This document shows positions 22,731-36,240 of a stretch of DNA of 64,000 nucleotides, piece by piece. The stretch is from Planococcus citri (lineage: Eukaryota > Arthropoda > Insecta > Hemiptera > Pseudococcidae), in contig NC_088678.1 in the NCBI RefSeq assembly GCF_950023065.1, positions 78,277,590-78,341,589 on the forward strand. The letters are read 5' to 3'. The translations under genes and the position numbers were made by a program. Each line of letters begins with the position of its first letter. The stretch's first letter is position 1. The notes under the pieces were generated by a model. The model was not told where the DNA came from. It did not search any database and saw only the letters and a list, made by a program, of their open reading frames with translations.

Positions 22731-25700
22731 GGCGGGAATTTGACGAAAATAAAGACAAAAGCTGAATTAGCAGACACGCGACAGGAAAATCAGGATACGC
22801 AGTAGGACTGTCAGAAGCCCCGCCACACCTCAAAAGTTTAGATATTTTTAGTCATCAGAATTTTTACTTTCGAAAAAAATTTTCATCTTAAGTTATCGGT
22901 ACTGATTGAAAGAAAACAAAATCAGGAAGAGTTTTGACCCCTTCCCTCACATCATTTCCTCCTCAAAATTGAAACCTCAATTTGAAAAAATTGCTTTGGT
23001 TTTCCAATTTTCAATCAGCTTTAGAATTTTCCATTCATTTTTTCAGTTTTTAAAAATTTGAATTTCCATCTTCTAGAATTGAAATAAAACAACTGGTAAA
23101 AATTTTGAACCCCCCCCCCCCGAGCATTTTAAAAAATTTGACATTTTCAAAATAAGATTGGAAAGTGGAACCTTGAAAACACTCAACATCTTGGAAATAG
23201 AGGTGTAAAATTTTGAATTTTTTCAATTTTTGGCTCAAATTTGATTTTTAAAAAGTTCTCCAAAAATAGAAAAATTTACTTCAGTATTTCAAAAAATTTT
23301 CAGCTGTTTGGGATACTTCTTCTGTGAATTGAAATTTCCTCAGAGCAATGGTAATGTCCTCAGATTTGATAAAAGATCTAGACAGGGGTTCACAAAATGA
23401 AATAAATCGGGAGATCCATGCAAGTTTTTCTTCGTTCAAGCCCCCAAATTTTCTTTTTTTTTTTGAAATGATTAGAATTTTGATGATGTAATTCAAGCCA
23501 GAAAATCTCTCTCAAAAATTAATTCTTCCAATAAGAATGTTTTATGATCATTCCATCAGCTACTGGATTTTTGTCCTTAAAAAACCATCCTTCTGGTTTT
23601 CATGATCAAAGATATTCATCTCAAATTTTTCAGCTGACTTCTGTCAACAGCTCATGGCTCTCTGTGAGTCATCTTCATCATAATCTGCTAATACTATTAG
23701 CTCATCTGCAAGTAGTAGGATAGCTACTTGAGTATCAAAATCCAGTCATTTAGGTCCACCTTTCAAAAAGTCACCCAGCAGTAATAAAACACCGCAACCA
23801 AACCAATCAAAATGTTAAAAATTACCTAAACAACTCAGCTTCTGTACTTTTCTGCTTCATTCTCGACCCAATATCCACAAATCGCATCCCATCATCGCGC
23901 TCATCACAGTCGCAGCTCCCACCAGCCAGTCATAACGCATCATTTTTGCAACATACCTCACTTGTCATTATTACTGCGCTCGAACCTGTAATCAAAACAA
24001 GACCATAAACGAATGTTAAAATCTTACTTTCATTCGACACAATTATTACAAAGAATTACAACCCGTTATTACGTTAAAAAATATATATATTTATACAAAA
24101 AGACGCCAGTACAAAAACCACCACGTATAAGGATCTTTCCAGTTAATTTATCTCATTCTGCGCAAACATACCTATACCTACCTAAAAATAAAACACTCGT
24201 ACGAAATATACGAATCGATTAAAGAGTTTAATTAAGAGACTCGTCGATCAGTAAGTATACGTAGGTAATTTCGTGGAGGCGTTCGAGCGCCAAATTTTTC
24301 TATAAATTCGCCTATCTAAACGACCTACTCTTACTTTCTACCAACGTCCTTGGACGAGTATACTAGGTATAGGATGATCGCGTCCAGACACAATTACCAT
24401 TACTATACATTTAGGGCACGCGGTAGTCGCAGTCGCAGTCGCGCGTCTTCTAAAAGGAAATAAACGTATACAGGATGTGCTTAATGAACACATTCTGTCC
24501 AAATTGATGCAAAAAACCTCGCTATACACGGTGTAAAATACGTACGTAAAACAATACACGCCAAAATTTCAGCACCTTCTTCCTCCTCCTGCATTTACCT
24601 TCGTGTTGTATACTTATTCAGTATTTACGTAGGTACTAAATGGCAAGGTTTAACGTATCAATCAAACAACACCGCTGCGTGATTATCAAATCAGTTATGG
24701 ATATTTAGTATACGACGAGGAGTCGAGCTGAGGCGCATTCTTTAGCAAAGATGAAGGGTACCGTGTCATTCGGCGTCAAAAATTGCTCTCAAATTAATCA
24801 CCTCGCAGCGTCTCGTCAGTCGCCCCCCCCTCTCCCCCTCTTCTTCATAGAAACTGATGCTAATTTCCTAATTATCGAAATTTACTGAAAAACAAAACGT
24901 CTTATGTAACCACACACAACAGCACATATGTGAATTCCAATACTCTGTTAGGTAGGCAGGTTGCAGAGAGATAGGTAGGTAGAGAAGTAAAGCACCATAC
25001 TCGAGAGGTAATTTTGTTGTTTTGTATGCCCCGTTACATAAAACCGTACCATATACGCATACTTGGTACTTACATTGGCGGCGTGTTAAATACTTTAACA
25101 AATAAATGCGCTTATTATTACTGGTACTTGGCCACGTAAAAAAAGAAAAAAAAACAGAGAAAAAAAATACACACGCGTTTTATGAGAAAATAAAAACGTG
25201 CCACGAATATCTCTGCGCACTTTGTGAGATGGGAGAGTAAATTAGATGAGTTTTCTGGTGAAATTTTTCAAACCATTGTGTATTGTCCGCGTGGCTTCAG
25301 CTTCACGCGGCCACAGCCTCACCGCGATCTTCAATTAACGCGTAATTTCGTGTGGGCGGGAATAGATAGGTATACGAATGGAAAAAAATTATTAAAATAA
25401 TGGAAATAACGTAAGTATTTTTTAATCGTGATTTTTTTTCATCTGCTTTTACTCGTACCCGCGCGCGCGTCTAATAGCAGCAACATTGAACGTGAAAGAT
25501 GACCAGAGTATAGAGGAAGAGGAGCAGGAGGAGGAAGGTTTGGCTATAAGCTGTAATAGCCTCGAGAGTATAACAATCCTTCGTGTATAGTACGATTTGT
25601 ATTACGATTTTCCATCTCTCGTACACGCGTATGCATATGTAGATGTACAATTTTCGATTGTGTATTCATTTTTTACCTCACACACACGTACGTATAGGTA

Positions 25701-26279
25701 TAGGTATGGTCTTTTTTTCACACTCGAATTACCAAATTTACGTCGAGTATCAAGGTCCGTGCAATGCGACGACAATGTGGAAAATTTACGTATAGACGTG
25801 CTTTTAATTGTCGTCTTCGCAAATTAACGTACTCGTACGTAGATTCATTTCATTAAGAACTCGACTTGATTCGAATAATTGGACTCGTGCTGAGGAGACC
25901 CCGTGTGAAATTTATATAAAGTCGAACTAGAAGTGATAGGTACCTATACGAATTACATTGTATTTTTTTTTGACAAAGTTGATACCGATAATTACGATGC
26001 ACGAACGTAGTAGGCGTCGCGTCGTAAATCTCTTTATTTAACTGTCGCATTAAAAAAATCATAATTTTTAGTCAAAGGACGCTATATAACCATGCCATTT
26101 CCAAGGTTTCTTGAAAACGTATAAATTTGAGGATAATTTTATAATACCTCCGAAATATGCATGTATGTATTATGATGAATTCGTTCATGAACAACTGAAT
26201 CGTCACCTTATAATGTGGGATTGAGCGTGAATCCAATAACAAAATTGCAGCGGATTGGAGGAAGAAAATATACGAAATT
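22731..26279. other. Intron sequence, largely non-repetitive from 23.5 kb
   Basis: To about 23,500 the sequence is AT-rich with a C-run near 23110. From about 23,500 to 26,280 it is of ordinary complexity, richer in CG-containing words (CGCAGTCGCAGTCGCGCG near 24430, a CGCGCGCG run near 25463) and free of the array motifs. Open frames on both strands are under 80 codons and show no domain. If intronic enhancers or small RNA genes exist in this intron, this is one of four places of suitable complexity, but I identify none. Confidence 0.5.
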
Positions 26280-28290
26280 TGAGCCTTAATGCAGCCTTAC
26301 TATAAAAAAATTGGAACCCTCCCCCCCACCTCAAAAAACAGCAAATAAACGCAATTGAACTGCCACAGCAAAACGAAGATAACAATTTGAAAAAAACTAG
26401 CAAATTTTATTGTCTTTATTCTTTAAAAATGCATTTAGCCTTGAGCCTCCCCCTCCCCTCTCAAGTTTGGTTTTAATTTTTTAAATTGTATTGAAACTGA
26501 AGTTTCAATCAACCAAATTGTATTGATTGGCATGTCTACTAACTAAATTTTCAAAATTGAATTTCTCAACTTTTTCCTTTTCGAGGGATCACCCTCCCTC
26601 CCTCCCCCCCATCACCATCAAAAAATTATAACTATATCAAAACGTTAATGTTCTCATTTTTTAAAAATCGATATTCCCCCCTCCCTAAATTGTTGGCTTT
26701 CTTTCAATTTTCGTGCATAATATTGGTAAAACATTTGCAAAACTGAAAATTTTTGGTTACTTTTTGGTTAAGTACTTTTTTGGTGAAAAAAGGTTACTAA
26801 AGTTACTTGGCTGAGAGAGGAGTAGGAAGAGGGAGGGGGGGTGAAATGAATGAAACCGTCAAAAAGATTATTTGAGATTCTGAGTGAAATTTTTTCACAA
26901 TATTTGAGACACACTTGGAAAAATTTCGAAGATGGGACCTCGTTTTCCCCCTCAAAATAATATGATTTAAAAATTTAAAAGGTCGATGATCCTGATGAGT
27001 GATGGGAAAAAAGAAAAAACTTTCGAAGTTACCAAAAACTTCTCCAGAAAATGTAATATTTCCTTGCAAAATTAAAAATTTTGGAAATTTGTCGGGAGAA
27101 CTCTAAAATTGTCTTTTTTTCGCTCGCTTTTGAAAAATAGAGTGAACACTTGAAAAATGACCTGTGACTGCAAAATGTCGAAAAATGCTTTATAATTTCG
27201 AATTACCCGTTTTCAAAGACGCTGAATCCAATTTCATTAGTCATTTGTGCCTTATATGTACCAAAAATAATCCCGCTTTGAGGGGGGAGGGGCCTTAATG
27301 TAGCCTTGCCATGTTAGGAATTGATAAAAAAATTTCTTGGGAATGATTATTTAAAAAATTAAGATCAAAATAATAAAAAATTGGAACGCCCCCACCCCCT
27401 CCAAACACACACCATAAAAAACAGCAAGTAAACGCAACTGAACTGCCCCAGAAAAATGAGAATAACAATTTGGAAAAATTAGAAAATGTTATTTCATTGT
27501 CTTCATTTTTAAAAAATGCACTTGGCCTAATTTAAACCTCCTCCCTCCCCTCTCTAATTCGGTTTCAATTTTCTTATTGTTTTGAGACCGAAGTTCAATC
27601 AACCAATGATTGGCAGGCCCACTAAATTTTCAAAATTGAATTTCTCAACCTTATTTCTTTTTGAGTGGATCACCCTCACCCTCCTCCCCCCTCCCTTTGT
27701 TAAAGAAAAACAATAACTATCAAAACGTCAAACCAAAACAAAAATCAATGGTACTCGTTGATTGTAGAAACGATTCAATACGATGTTTTTTTTTTAGGAA
27801 GGGAGATATGCTAAGGGGGGGGGGGGAGGAAGTTAAAATGAGAGAAAACGCCGAAAATACAATAAATAGGTACTTGAAATTCTGAGTGAAATTTTTTTAC
27901 AATACCTTGAGACCCACTTAAAAAAATTTCAAAAGATGGGCCCTCGTTTTTCGCCTCAAAATATGATTCAAAAATTCGAAAAGTCGATAATCCTGATGAG
28001 GGATGGGGGAGGGGGGGAAGAAAATTCCAAAGTCAAAATTTCAACTAATAAGAACTTCTCCAGAAATGTGATATTCGTATTTCTTCGCAAAACTAAAAAA
28101 TTCAGAAGTTTGTCGGGATGAGACTTTTCGAATTATCTTTTTTTTTCCAGTTTTTGAAAAATGGAGGGAACACCAGGTGACCTGAAAAATGATCTACGAA
28201 TGCAAAATGTCGAAAAATCTTCATGGAAATCACATTACAGGTTTTTTAAAGACGCTGAATTCAATTTCATCAAAGCCATTTGCTACTACA
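26280..28290. repeat. Tandem duplication of a ~1.0 kb intron segment
   Basis: Two diverged copies follow one another at about 26284-27255 and 27294-28285. Shared landmarks in order: CCTTAATG-AGCCTT, then AACAGCAA-TAAACGCAA-TG, AACTGCC-CAG, GATAACAATTTG-like, TTATTGTCTT, GATTGGCA, GGATCACCCTC, TGAGTGAAATTTTTT, GATGGG-CCTCGTTTT, TTCTCCAGAAA, GCAAAATGTCGAAAAAT and AAAGACGCTGAAT. The step is about 1,030 bp. Small insertions distinguish the copies, and the copies carry several long C- or G-runs of differing length. Confidence 0.8.
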
Positions 28291-28369
28291 GGGGAGAGGG
28301 AAGGTACGAAATTCAAAAAAACTGAAAATGATCCCACTTGATTGAATTTTTTGAACAGGTTTTTGTTTC

Positions 28370-29010
28370 CATGCTTTAATTTGTTGAGAATTTTTAATTT
28401 TTTAACCCCCCCTCCCTCTTCGAAGCTTATATTTTCGGTTCTGTGGTTAAACGGTCATCAAAAAGAATTCTAGGTCTTTGAAAGCCAACATTTTGAACTG
28501 ATATATTGTCTGATCTTGCACCTCCCCCTTGAAGCCCATTTTGTAGTTTGAGGTTAAATGCAGGCGATCAAAAATCAATTCTTCGTCCTCAAAAACCAAT
28601 AATTTGAATCAAGTACGTATTTTTTGATAAATTTTAGTTTTGTATAGCTCTCCTTTTGGATTCAATTCGGGGTTTTTGATCAAATTGTGTTCGAAAATAA
28701 ATTCAGTGCCTTCGAAAACCTCATCTTTTGATACCAATGTTACATTATTTTAGAATTTTTCAACTTTGTGCCCCATCTTTAAAGCCCTTTTTGAAGTTTG
28801 GGGTCCAATGGTCTTTAAATTGAATTCTTTGACCTCAAAATTTGAACCCACATTTTGACAAAAATCTTGTATGCATTATAAGTACGTATGAGAATTTTTC
28901 AGTTTTATACTGCCTTTGCTGGGACATATTTTGAGGTCTGTGGGTCAAATCGATTTCAAAAATGGATTTTGCAGTCTCAAAATCGGTGCCGGGTTCGTGC
29001 TCAATTTTTT
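28370..29010. repeat. Diverged tandem repeat, ~118 bp unit, about five copies
   Basis: The pattern CTCAAAAACCAATAATTTGAA, or a diverged form, recurs near 28480, 28597, 28711, 28833 and 28973. It is preceded each time by GAAGCCCATTTTG-AGTTTG and GGTTAAA-GGTCATCAAA-like sequence. Unit length is about 115-140 bp, unlike the short phased arrays on either side. Confidence 0.65.
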
Positions 29011-29029
29011 TCAAAAAAAAGGTACTTCA

Positions 29030-30130
29030 GTAACCAAAAAAGCTCGAAAAAGTAATCAAAAAAGTGACAAAACTTGAGCAAAACATTTTTTTCAATAGAA
29101 CCCCCCCCCCCCCAAAAAAAAACAACAAAAAACCAGAATATTTTTATTTTTAATTTTAAAAAGTTGAACGATTTTGAAACTTTTTGATGAAAGAGGAAAA
29201 CTTTTTAGAAATTTTTTGCAACGAAGTGAGAACTTGTAATTGTTAGTTTTTGGCAAAATACAGCGAGACTTTGACAACTTAACAAGAGAACGGGCTTTTT
29301 CTTTGCATTTTCTGGAAGAAATCTAGAATTATTGGACAATTTATGAAAAAATTGGACTTTTCGAAATAATGTATTTTCTTGCAAAAAATAGCAATTTCAA
29401 GCAATTTTGTAAAAAATTGAGAATTTTTGTACATTTTTTGGCAAAAAACAAGACTTGACTATTTGGAAATTTTGCAAAAATCAGGATTTTTTGGGAACTA
29501 TTTGGCGAAAAATTGATGCTTTTTGACAATATGTATCAGGCAAAAAAGCGGGGGTTTGGGTAGTTTTTGAAAAACAAATTTTTATAGCTACATATTTTGG
29601 TAAAAAGTTGAAAAATTCCCAAAAAGCGAAAATTTGACAAGCAGCAATACTTGTGAATTATGTACTTGCAAAGAAATTACATTATTTTTCTCAATTTTTT
29701 TTTTCAAAACGTGAAACTTTTTCAGTTTTTTTTTTTTTTTTTTTATAAAAAAATTGGCATTTTTTGGTAATTCTTGGAAATTTTAGGAAAAAAAGCGAGA
29801 TTTTTCGATTACATACTAAAAAAGTAAAATTTCTGACAAAAAGCAAGACTTTCGGACAATTTTTTGAAAAAAAAAATAAGACTTTCTCGAATTTTTTACA
29901 AAAACGATCATTTTTACCAATTTTTGAAAAAGCGAGAATTTCTGACAATTTTTGGCAAAATTATGGTAAAAAGCAAGACTGACACGTTCTAGCAAGATAA
30001 ACAGGATTTCTTGACAATCATTAGCCAAAAAATGATACTTTTGGGCATTCTTTGTTGAATATGAATGGACTTTATTTTTTCAATATTTCAGTTAAAAAAA
30101 GACAATTTTTAGCAAGAAACGAGACTATTT
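29030..30130. repeat. Phased A/T-tract array, degenerate ~30 bp unit
   Basis: Units such as GACAATTTTTGGCAAAAA-GCAAGACTTTT repeat with much drift. The array starts just after a C-run of 13 at 29101-29113. Open frames on both strands inside it have the Phe/Lys/Ile-rich composition produced by the unit and are not genes. Confidence 0.75.
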
Positions 30131-32540
30131 GACAAATTTCGAAATGTAACCGAGTACGAGTCATTCTCTACAAATCCAAAGTACCTATTGTTTTTTCTTA
30201 GTTTGAGAATTCAAAGTTGGACTTTTTAAAAACTAGCCTTTGTTTTATAGTTCGTGGTTGTAATTCGATCTTGTTATCTACATTCATTTTTGGCTTCCTG
30301 TGCATTGAAGGGGGCCACTCTTCATTCCAACAATTCATTGGACCTTCTTTTTGAAAATTACAATCATCTCAGTCTTCTCTTCAACGAGGATCTCAGGAAT
30401 CTATGTCAATTTAATGTGGCTCTTTTCGACTCGTGGCATTTCTCAACTTGGAAATCCTCATTAATAACGAGGAACCTTTCTCCCAGCCGAAAATTGGATT
30501 CAGTAATTTGACCCTTTCATGACGTAGGTCTGTCTTAGATTCCAAATCGTACAATTTTCTCGTTTTCGATAAAGCCAGAAATTCTAGAGAGACCTTCCAT
30601 TCCATTGAGAACTTTGGAACAACAATTTCTACCCAATTGGGCAAAATTATTCCTCACAAGAGCCTTAAGAAGGGGAAAAGGACAGGCACCCAAATCAGCA
30701 TCCGTTCTCTAATCACCCTCCTCCACCACCTCCCCCACCTCAATACGTAAAAATCCAACCATCAGCACATCTCATAGTACCCAAAACCTAAACCCTCCTT
30801 CCACCAAATCCCATAACCTCAACTCTCTCATGATCTTCACATCAGAAACACACAGGCAATGAAATCCTATTGTTCACTCGTCGTATATTACACATCAAGT
30901 TAAAAGAAAGAAAAAACATTGAAAAAAAAAAACTCTATAAACGTCTAGTCAGAGTAGCGAGTAACTTCAGCAGTATAGTATAGGTTTGTAATATGAGATA
31001 TTTTGTAGAAGGCGGACCATACGAGTACACGTTTAACCCGCCATCCCATCGTCGTCGTCGCTTACCTATATTATAGGTATATAACTTTCACTTTTCGAAG
31101 CAAAACTTTATAATCACAGTGTTTTAAAAAGGTGAATCAGCTGCGTACTGCTCGCGCCCGTGCCCGTCCCGTCTTACTCGTATTTTCTGGTTTAGCAGTA
31201 CTTACAGTTTACACACAGAATTTTATAAACGTTGTTGCCGCTATTTGACTGATTACTTACTCGCAATGAGTTGGTTCTCGCTGCTTGTGTTTATTTGCAG
31301 CACGAACTTGTACACTTAGCATGCTGGGCTGGGGACCCGAGTACAGTACACATTTCTAGTCCATTGAGATTACTCTCACAGATACCATATACTCTAAAAC
31401 TTGTACACACTACACAGCTGCGAAATACTCTTCAGACATTGTCTAGATAGGTATGTCTACGTAGTACAAGCAGCAAATTCGCCTCGATCATGATCGTCGA
31501 ACAGGGCAAGTTGTTTCTCGCAGTTAGTCTGTGTGATCTACTCGTACACGTAGTCGTAAGCTCTGTGGTATAAATCGTTCGAGGCTATTGCAAGGTTGAG
31601 ATGTGGGCGTTAATCTGCGTTCGTTCATAATAGCTCATTTAAATTCGCACCAAAAGTGAAATTTTTTCCAGCCTTATCGTAAACTTACGCAGCTCAGTAC
31701 TATATAAACGATTCGCCATATAGGTTACGTAACCTTAGGTACCCATAAGAGAGATAACCTGGTCATCGACAGGGTACCCAAGCAGGTCGTTTTCCTGCAT
31801 TTTTTTTCACCTTTTCGCGTTAGGTCACGGTGGAATGTCCACTCTGGCGGTGACATATTTGATTTTATGGCTCGAACCGCTGTGCTGTGAGGAGACTGTG
31901 GGTAAAAAAAATCACTTCATTTTCCCAAAATCCGGCCAGAGTGAAAGAAAGCTAAACAATGAGTTTATTTACTCGGTACTCTCGGTTCGTGTTCGTGGTG
32001 TGTACTGTAGTATAGTGTATGTACTGACCAATTGACAGATAAACGGTTCCGCTTTGTTTGAATTTTGAACGCTTGGGTGATCGTATGCGTGCTCGCAGAG
32101 TCGCTGCTGTACTCAGTACTGTACCACGAGCAATGAGGAATGAGGAATTAGCCAGTAGTACCAGCACCACCACAACAACAACTATACTGATGATGGATGG
32201 ATGGAGACAACCCAGTCGAGCGAGCAGTTCGCGGACACGTACGATGGCGAGCAAATTATCACCAAATTAACCATATTAATATGGTACTCGATCGTCTCTC
32301 CCTCTACGTCTCTCTGCTGCGGTCTCTACGAGTATACGAGTGCGACACTTCACACTTTCGATTCATTCCTTTCGAGATTTTTTTTTCTCTCACATCGCGA
32401 TTCCCGTTCACCAAATATATAGCATATCTGGGTGCTATGGACATATACCGGAATTGAACCTTCGGTCATTAGTATCTCGTGGAAGAAGATTAGAACATTA
32501 GAGTGTACCTTATTACAATATGTAGAACAGGCCATTTATA
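30131..32540. other. Non-repetitive island in the 21.5 kb intron
   Basis: Ordinary-complexity sequence with higher GC than its surroundings, especially 30,950-32,400. Words such as GTACCTATA, TACGAGTA and TCGTCGTCGTCG are present, as is a short ACC/ACA-rich tract near 32160-32190. No domain-bearing frame. Open frames of 70-100 codons at 32.0-32.5 kb overlap one another on both strands, as expected by chance in GC-richer sequence. Confidence 0.5.
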
Positions 32541-34085
32541 TTTGGCAACAGTTGAAACAAAAAGAGGACCTTTTAGGCAAGCAATGCAAAAATAAATATT
32601 TTTTGGACATTTTAGCAGAGAAGCAAACATTTCTGATTTTAACAAAAAGCAGAACGTTTTGGAACTTATTGCCAAAAAGTGACATTTTTTAGCAATTTCT
32701 GCCAAATATACCTGAGCAAGGCTTTTGTGTAATTTAAGAAAAAAAAAATTAAAATGCAAAATTTTGACAATTTCAGTAAAAAATATTGCAATTTTTGGGA
32801 ATTTTTGGCAAAGAAATTACATTTTTTGCAATTTTGTTTGAAAAAAGCAATTGGTTTCCTTTATAATTTTCAGCAATTTCAAGTAAGAAAAGCAAGACTT
32901 TTCAATTGCTAAAAAGTCAAAATTTTTGCTATCAAAACTCTTGGACAATTTTTGGAAAAAAATAATAAAAACTTTTCATAAACTACTTTTTTGCAAAAAA
33001 AAACGAAGATTTTTGATAATTTTTGACAAAAACCAAGACTGACAATAATTTGGCAAAAGCACAAACTTTTGGAAATTATTGGCAAAAAATTGGAATTTTT
33101 TCACAATCCTTGTTGAAAAAGGGAGATTTTCTTTCACTTGAAAAGTGAAACTTTTTGACCTTTTTTTTATGGAAAAAATGGACTTTTAGATAATTTTCAG
33201 ACAAAACGATGAATATTTTTCGGATTTTCTTGAAAAAGTGAAATTTCTTGCTTGAAAATTTGAGATTTTTAGCAAGTATACGTGGAGGTTTTTTGTGCGG
33301 GGGGGGGGGGAGACACGCGGCATGCCCCCAAATGATATTTCAAAAATATCAAAAAATTGTCACAAAAACTAGAAAAAAGAAAGAATTTGGAAAAAAATGA
33401 AATTTGACAAAAAAAAGTAGATACTTCAAAAATTTTTGTAAAAAATAGGACTCTTGTTTGGTCACTTTTGGAACAAAAAGAGGACTTTTTAAGAAGGAAA
33501 GACAAAGATAAACGCTTTTAGGACGCATTGACAAAACAATGCAACAATTTCAAGACAATTTTGGCAAAAATCACGACCATTCATCAGAAAATTACATCCT
33601 GAGAATTTTGACTAAAAAACATTGAAAAATTTTCGTCAACTCGCCAAAAATTGATTTTCTTGGACAATTTTGGCAAAAACGGGAATTTTTGGAAAATTTT
33701 GGCAAATTGGCTCCTTTGACAATTTTACCAAAAATGGACATTTTTTTGACAATTTTACCAGAAATGGGCATCTTTGAACAATTTTACCAGAAATAGGCAT
33801 TTTTGGACAATTTTTCCAAAAATGGGCATTTTTGGACAATTTTACCAAAAATGGGCATTTTTTGACAATTTTACCAAAAATGGTCATTTTTGGACAATTT
33901 TACCAAAAATGGGCATTTATTGACAATTTTAATGAAAATGGACACTTGACCATTTTGCCAAAAATTGACGCTTTTTTACACTTTTTGACTTGAAAAAATT
34001 TGGCAGAAAAAAATACAGAATGTTATTAGCAAGTTTGGCAAAAAACAGGACTTTTTGAACAAAAAGAGGATTTTTTTAAAACATA
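32541..34085. repeat. Phased A/T-tract array with a homogenised 30 bp core
   Basis: A degenerate array of the common design. Between about 33715 and 33960 it becomes regular: TTTTTGGACAATTTTACC then AAAAATGGGCA repeats every 30 bp for about eight units, with A/T-tracts centred about 10 bp apart. A G-run of 12 lies at 33299-33310. Confidence 0.85.
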
Positions 34086-34089
34086 CAAG

Positions 34090-34600
34090 GCCAAAATTAA
34101 TTTTTTTTGGATGGGGGGGGGGAGGAAGGGCGTATGAAACATTTTCAAATAGTAGTTTGTACTTGCAGACATCAATTTTACATCATTTTTGATATTTTTC
34201 AACTTTGGCGGATTTATACAAGGAGACCAATATCATTTTGGAGGGCCAAGGGAAGGCTTTTCTTAAAAATTTGCTCACTTAAAAAGATTTTGTCCACTGA
34301 AAAATTTCCAAAAAATTATCCACAGACATTAATTTTTCATATATTTTTCATTTTTTTATTGGGGGGGGGGGCTCTACGCAAGAGAGCCAACATTATTTGG
34401 GGCTCCAACGAAGGTTTTTTCCGAAAAGGGGGTTACCTTATGTACCTAGAACAATTTTAATGTGAAAACGAGATATTTTCAAAAAATTTTCTCTGATTTT
34501 GATTTATTCTCATTTTTTGTGATTTTTTCAACTTTGACCAGGGGGTCAATATGGCTTAAGGGGCCAGAGAAAGTTTTTTCTTGAAAATAGGATAATTTAG
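34090..34600. repeat. Three diverged copies of a ~160 bp unit with G-runs
   Basis: Landmarks near 34190, 34345 and 34517: a TTTTT-ATTTTTCAACTTTG-like start, then GGGG-rich sequence, AGAGCCAACATTATTTGGGG or a diverged form, and GAAGGTTTTTTC followed by GAAAA. A G-run of 8 lies at 34114 and one of about 10 near 34361. Confidence 0.55.
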
Positions 34601-36240
34601 AAAAATTCTGACGGAGAAACAAAGAAGTTTGATAAATTGATTCTTTTTCGTTTTTTCAACACGAGGGGGGCTATCGACACTATTTTTTTGCAGATAGAAA
34701 AAAATAAAAAATAGAGTTAATTTCTCGCTCGAGTTAGCTACTTTGGTGGGTGGGAGGTGGAAAATCCCAGCTTTGCAAAATAACGTACAGTACATCCTAA
34801 TAGATATGTCATAAACGAGTCTCTTTTAATATCACCATAAGAAGATTAGAGGACCAGGTACACCAAGTACGTGTGAATGGTTTGGGAAGTGGAACTCGTC
34901 GTTCTGATTCCATAAACGTATCTCCATAGTACTAGATCCCTCGTCCAGCTATACGAATCTCTCATAATAACAGATATTCCAATATGATTCACAGTACGTA
35001 CTATGTAGGGTACCATATAATATGTACATGGCTCGTACCATTAACTAAACTGCGTTACGTAATTGCGAATTTTTCAACGTATCAGCGTCTCTGTTTCTCT
35101 CTCTTCTTTGGCTGCGATATTTTCAACGTTGTCTTGTGCTCGGAATAGTTAATCAGGTCTGAACTAAGATTCGTACACGTTTAAAAAGGTTATACAATTA
35201 GTCATTCATTGTATACGCTTATTAAAGGGTTACTCCGCGAGAGTACCATTATTAGTCATAAATGCCACACTTACTCACACATCGCAGGTCAAAAACTCAC
35301 CAACTGAGAGCTACGATAGTTGAAATTCGATTATTTAATCGAAAAAAAAACCTCGCAACGTTGAACTGGTTCGCGTCGCGTCCGCGTTGCTGGTAAATGG
35401 TAATTGTAATTTTCACGAAACAAGTGCCTTATTACGTGCGATTTGATCGATCGCCGCCATCGTCCGGGCAGTATTTCAAGGCCATCGAGCAAAATACTCG
35501 TAGATTGCCTCCCCTCGGGAGCGTATTAAAACCAGGTACACGTAAAAATAGTAGTAGAAAAGAGACGCTCCTATACGTATTTAAAAAACGCGGACGGACG
35601 CGGGCATCATGGGTATCGTTTGGTTTACAATATTGGCGTCTTTGACGGACCGCGAGAGAGGATTTCGGAATATAAGAGAGAAAAAAAATTATTTATTACA
35701 GAATTACCATTCGAAGCACGAATTGCAATCACGATATAACCATTTTAAATGGCGTATTATAGTGTATCGTATCGTTACTCTGACCTGAGACAACTCCAGC
35801 CAATTGATGGCGTTGTAAAATTTTTTCCTCTCTATTTTTTTTCGTAAACGTACGAGTATTTCGCCTAGTTAACAGATGAATGATTTATTATCGACTATAC
35901 CATATGGCCAAGGTGTTGAAATCAAGGTGTAATTATTCCAATTTCGATAATAGGGAAGCAGCATAGTTTAGGTAATCACAATGATAAGGATGCAGTTCAC
36001 ATTCTGTTTATGATCGAAAAATACATTAGAAGGAGGGAAGAGGAATGCTTAAAAATTCCAATATGTTGTCTAAACTGTTGAAAGAAATGCTCCACAACAA
36101 TTGATTTTGCTGTTTTTTGGATAGACAAGACGAAGAACGAGGGAGGGGGGATCGGGACAAAATTTATTCGAATCGGGATTTTTCAGGTCAAAATTTTACC
36201 ATTTTCAAAGAGAACTCGAGAATAAAAAACTTAAAAGTTG
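34601..36240. other. Non-repetitive island in the 21.5 kb intron
   Basis: Sequence of ordinary complexity, with CG-containing words between 35,050 and 35,650. The open frame at 35397-35645 has no domain and no flanking splice sites that fit the phase-1 pattern of this gene. No feature assigned. Confidence 0.5.
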
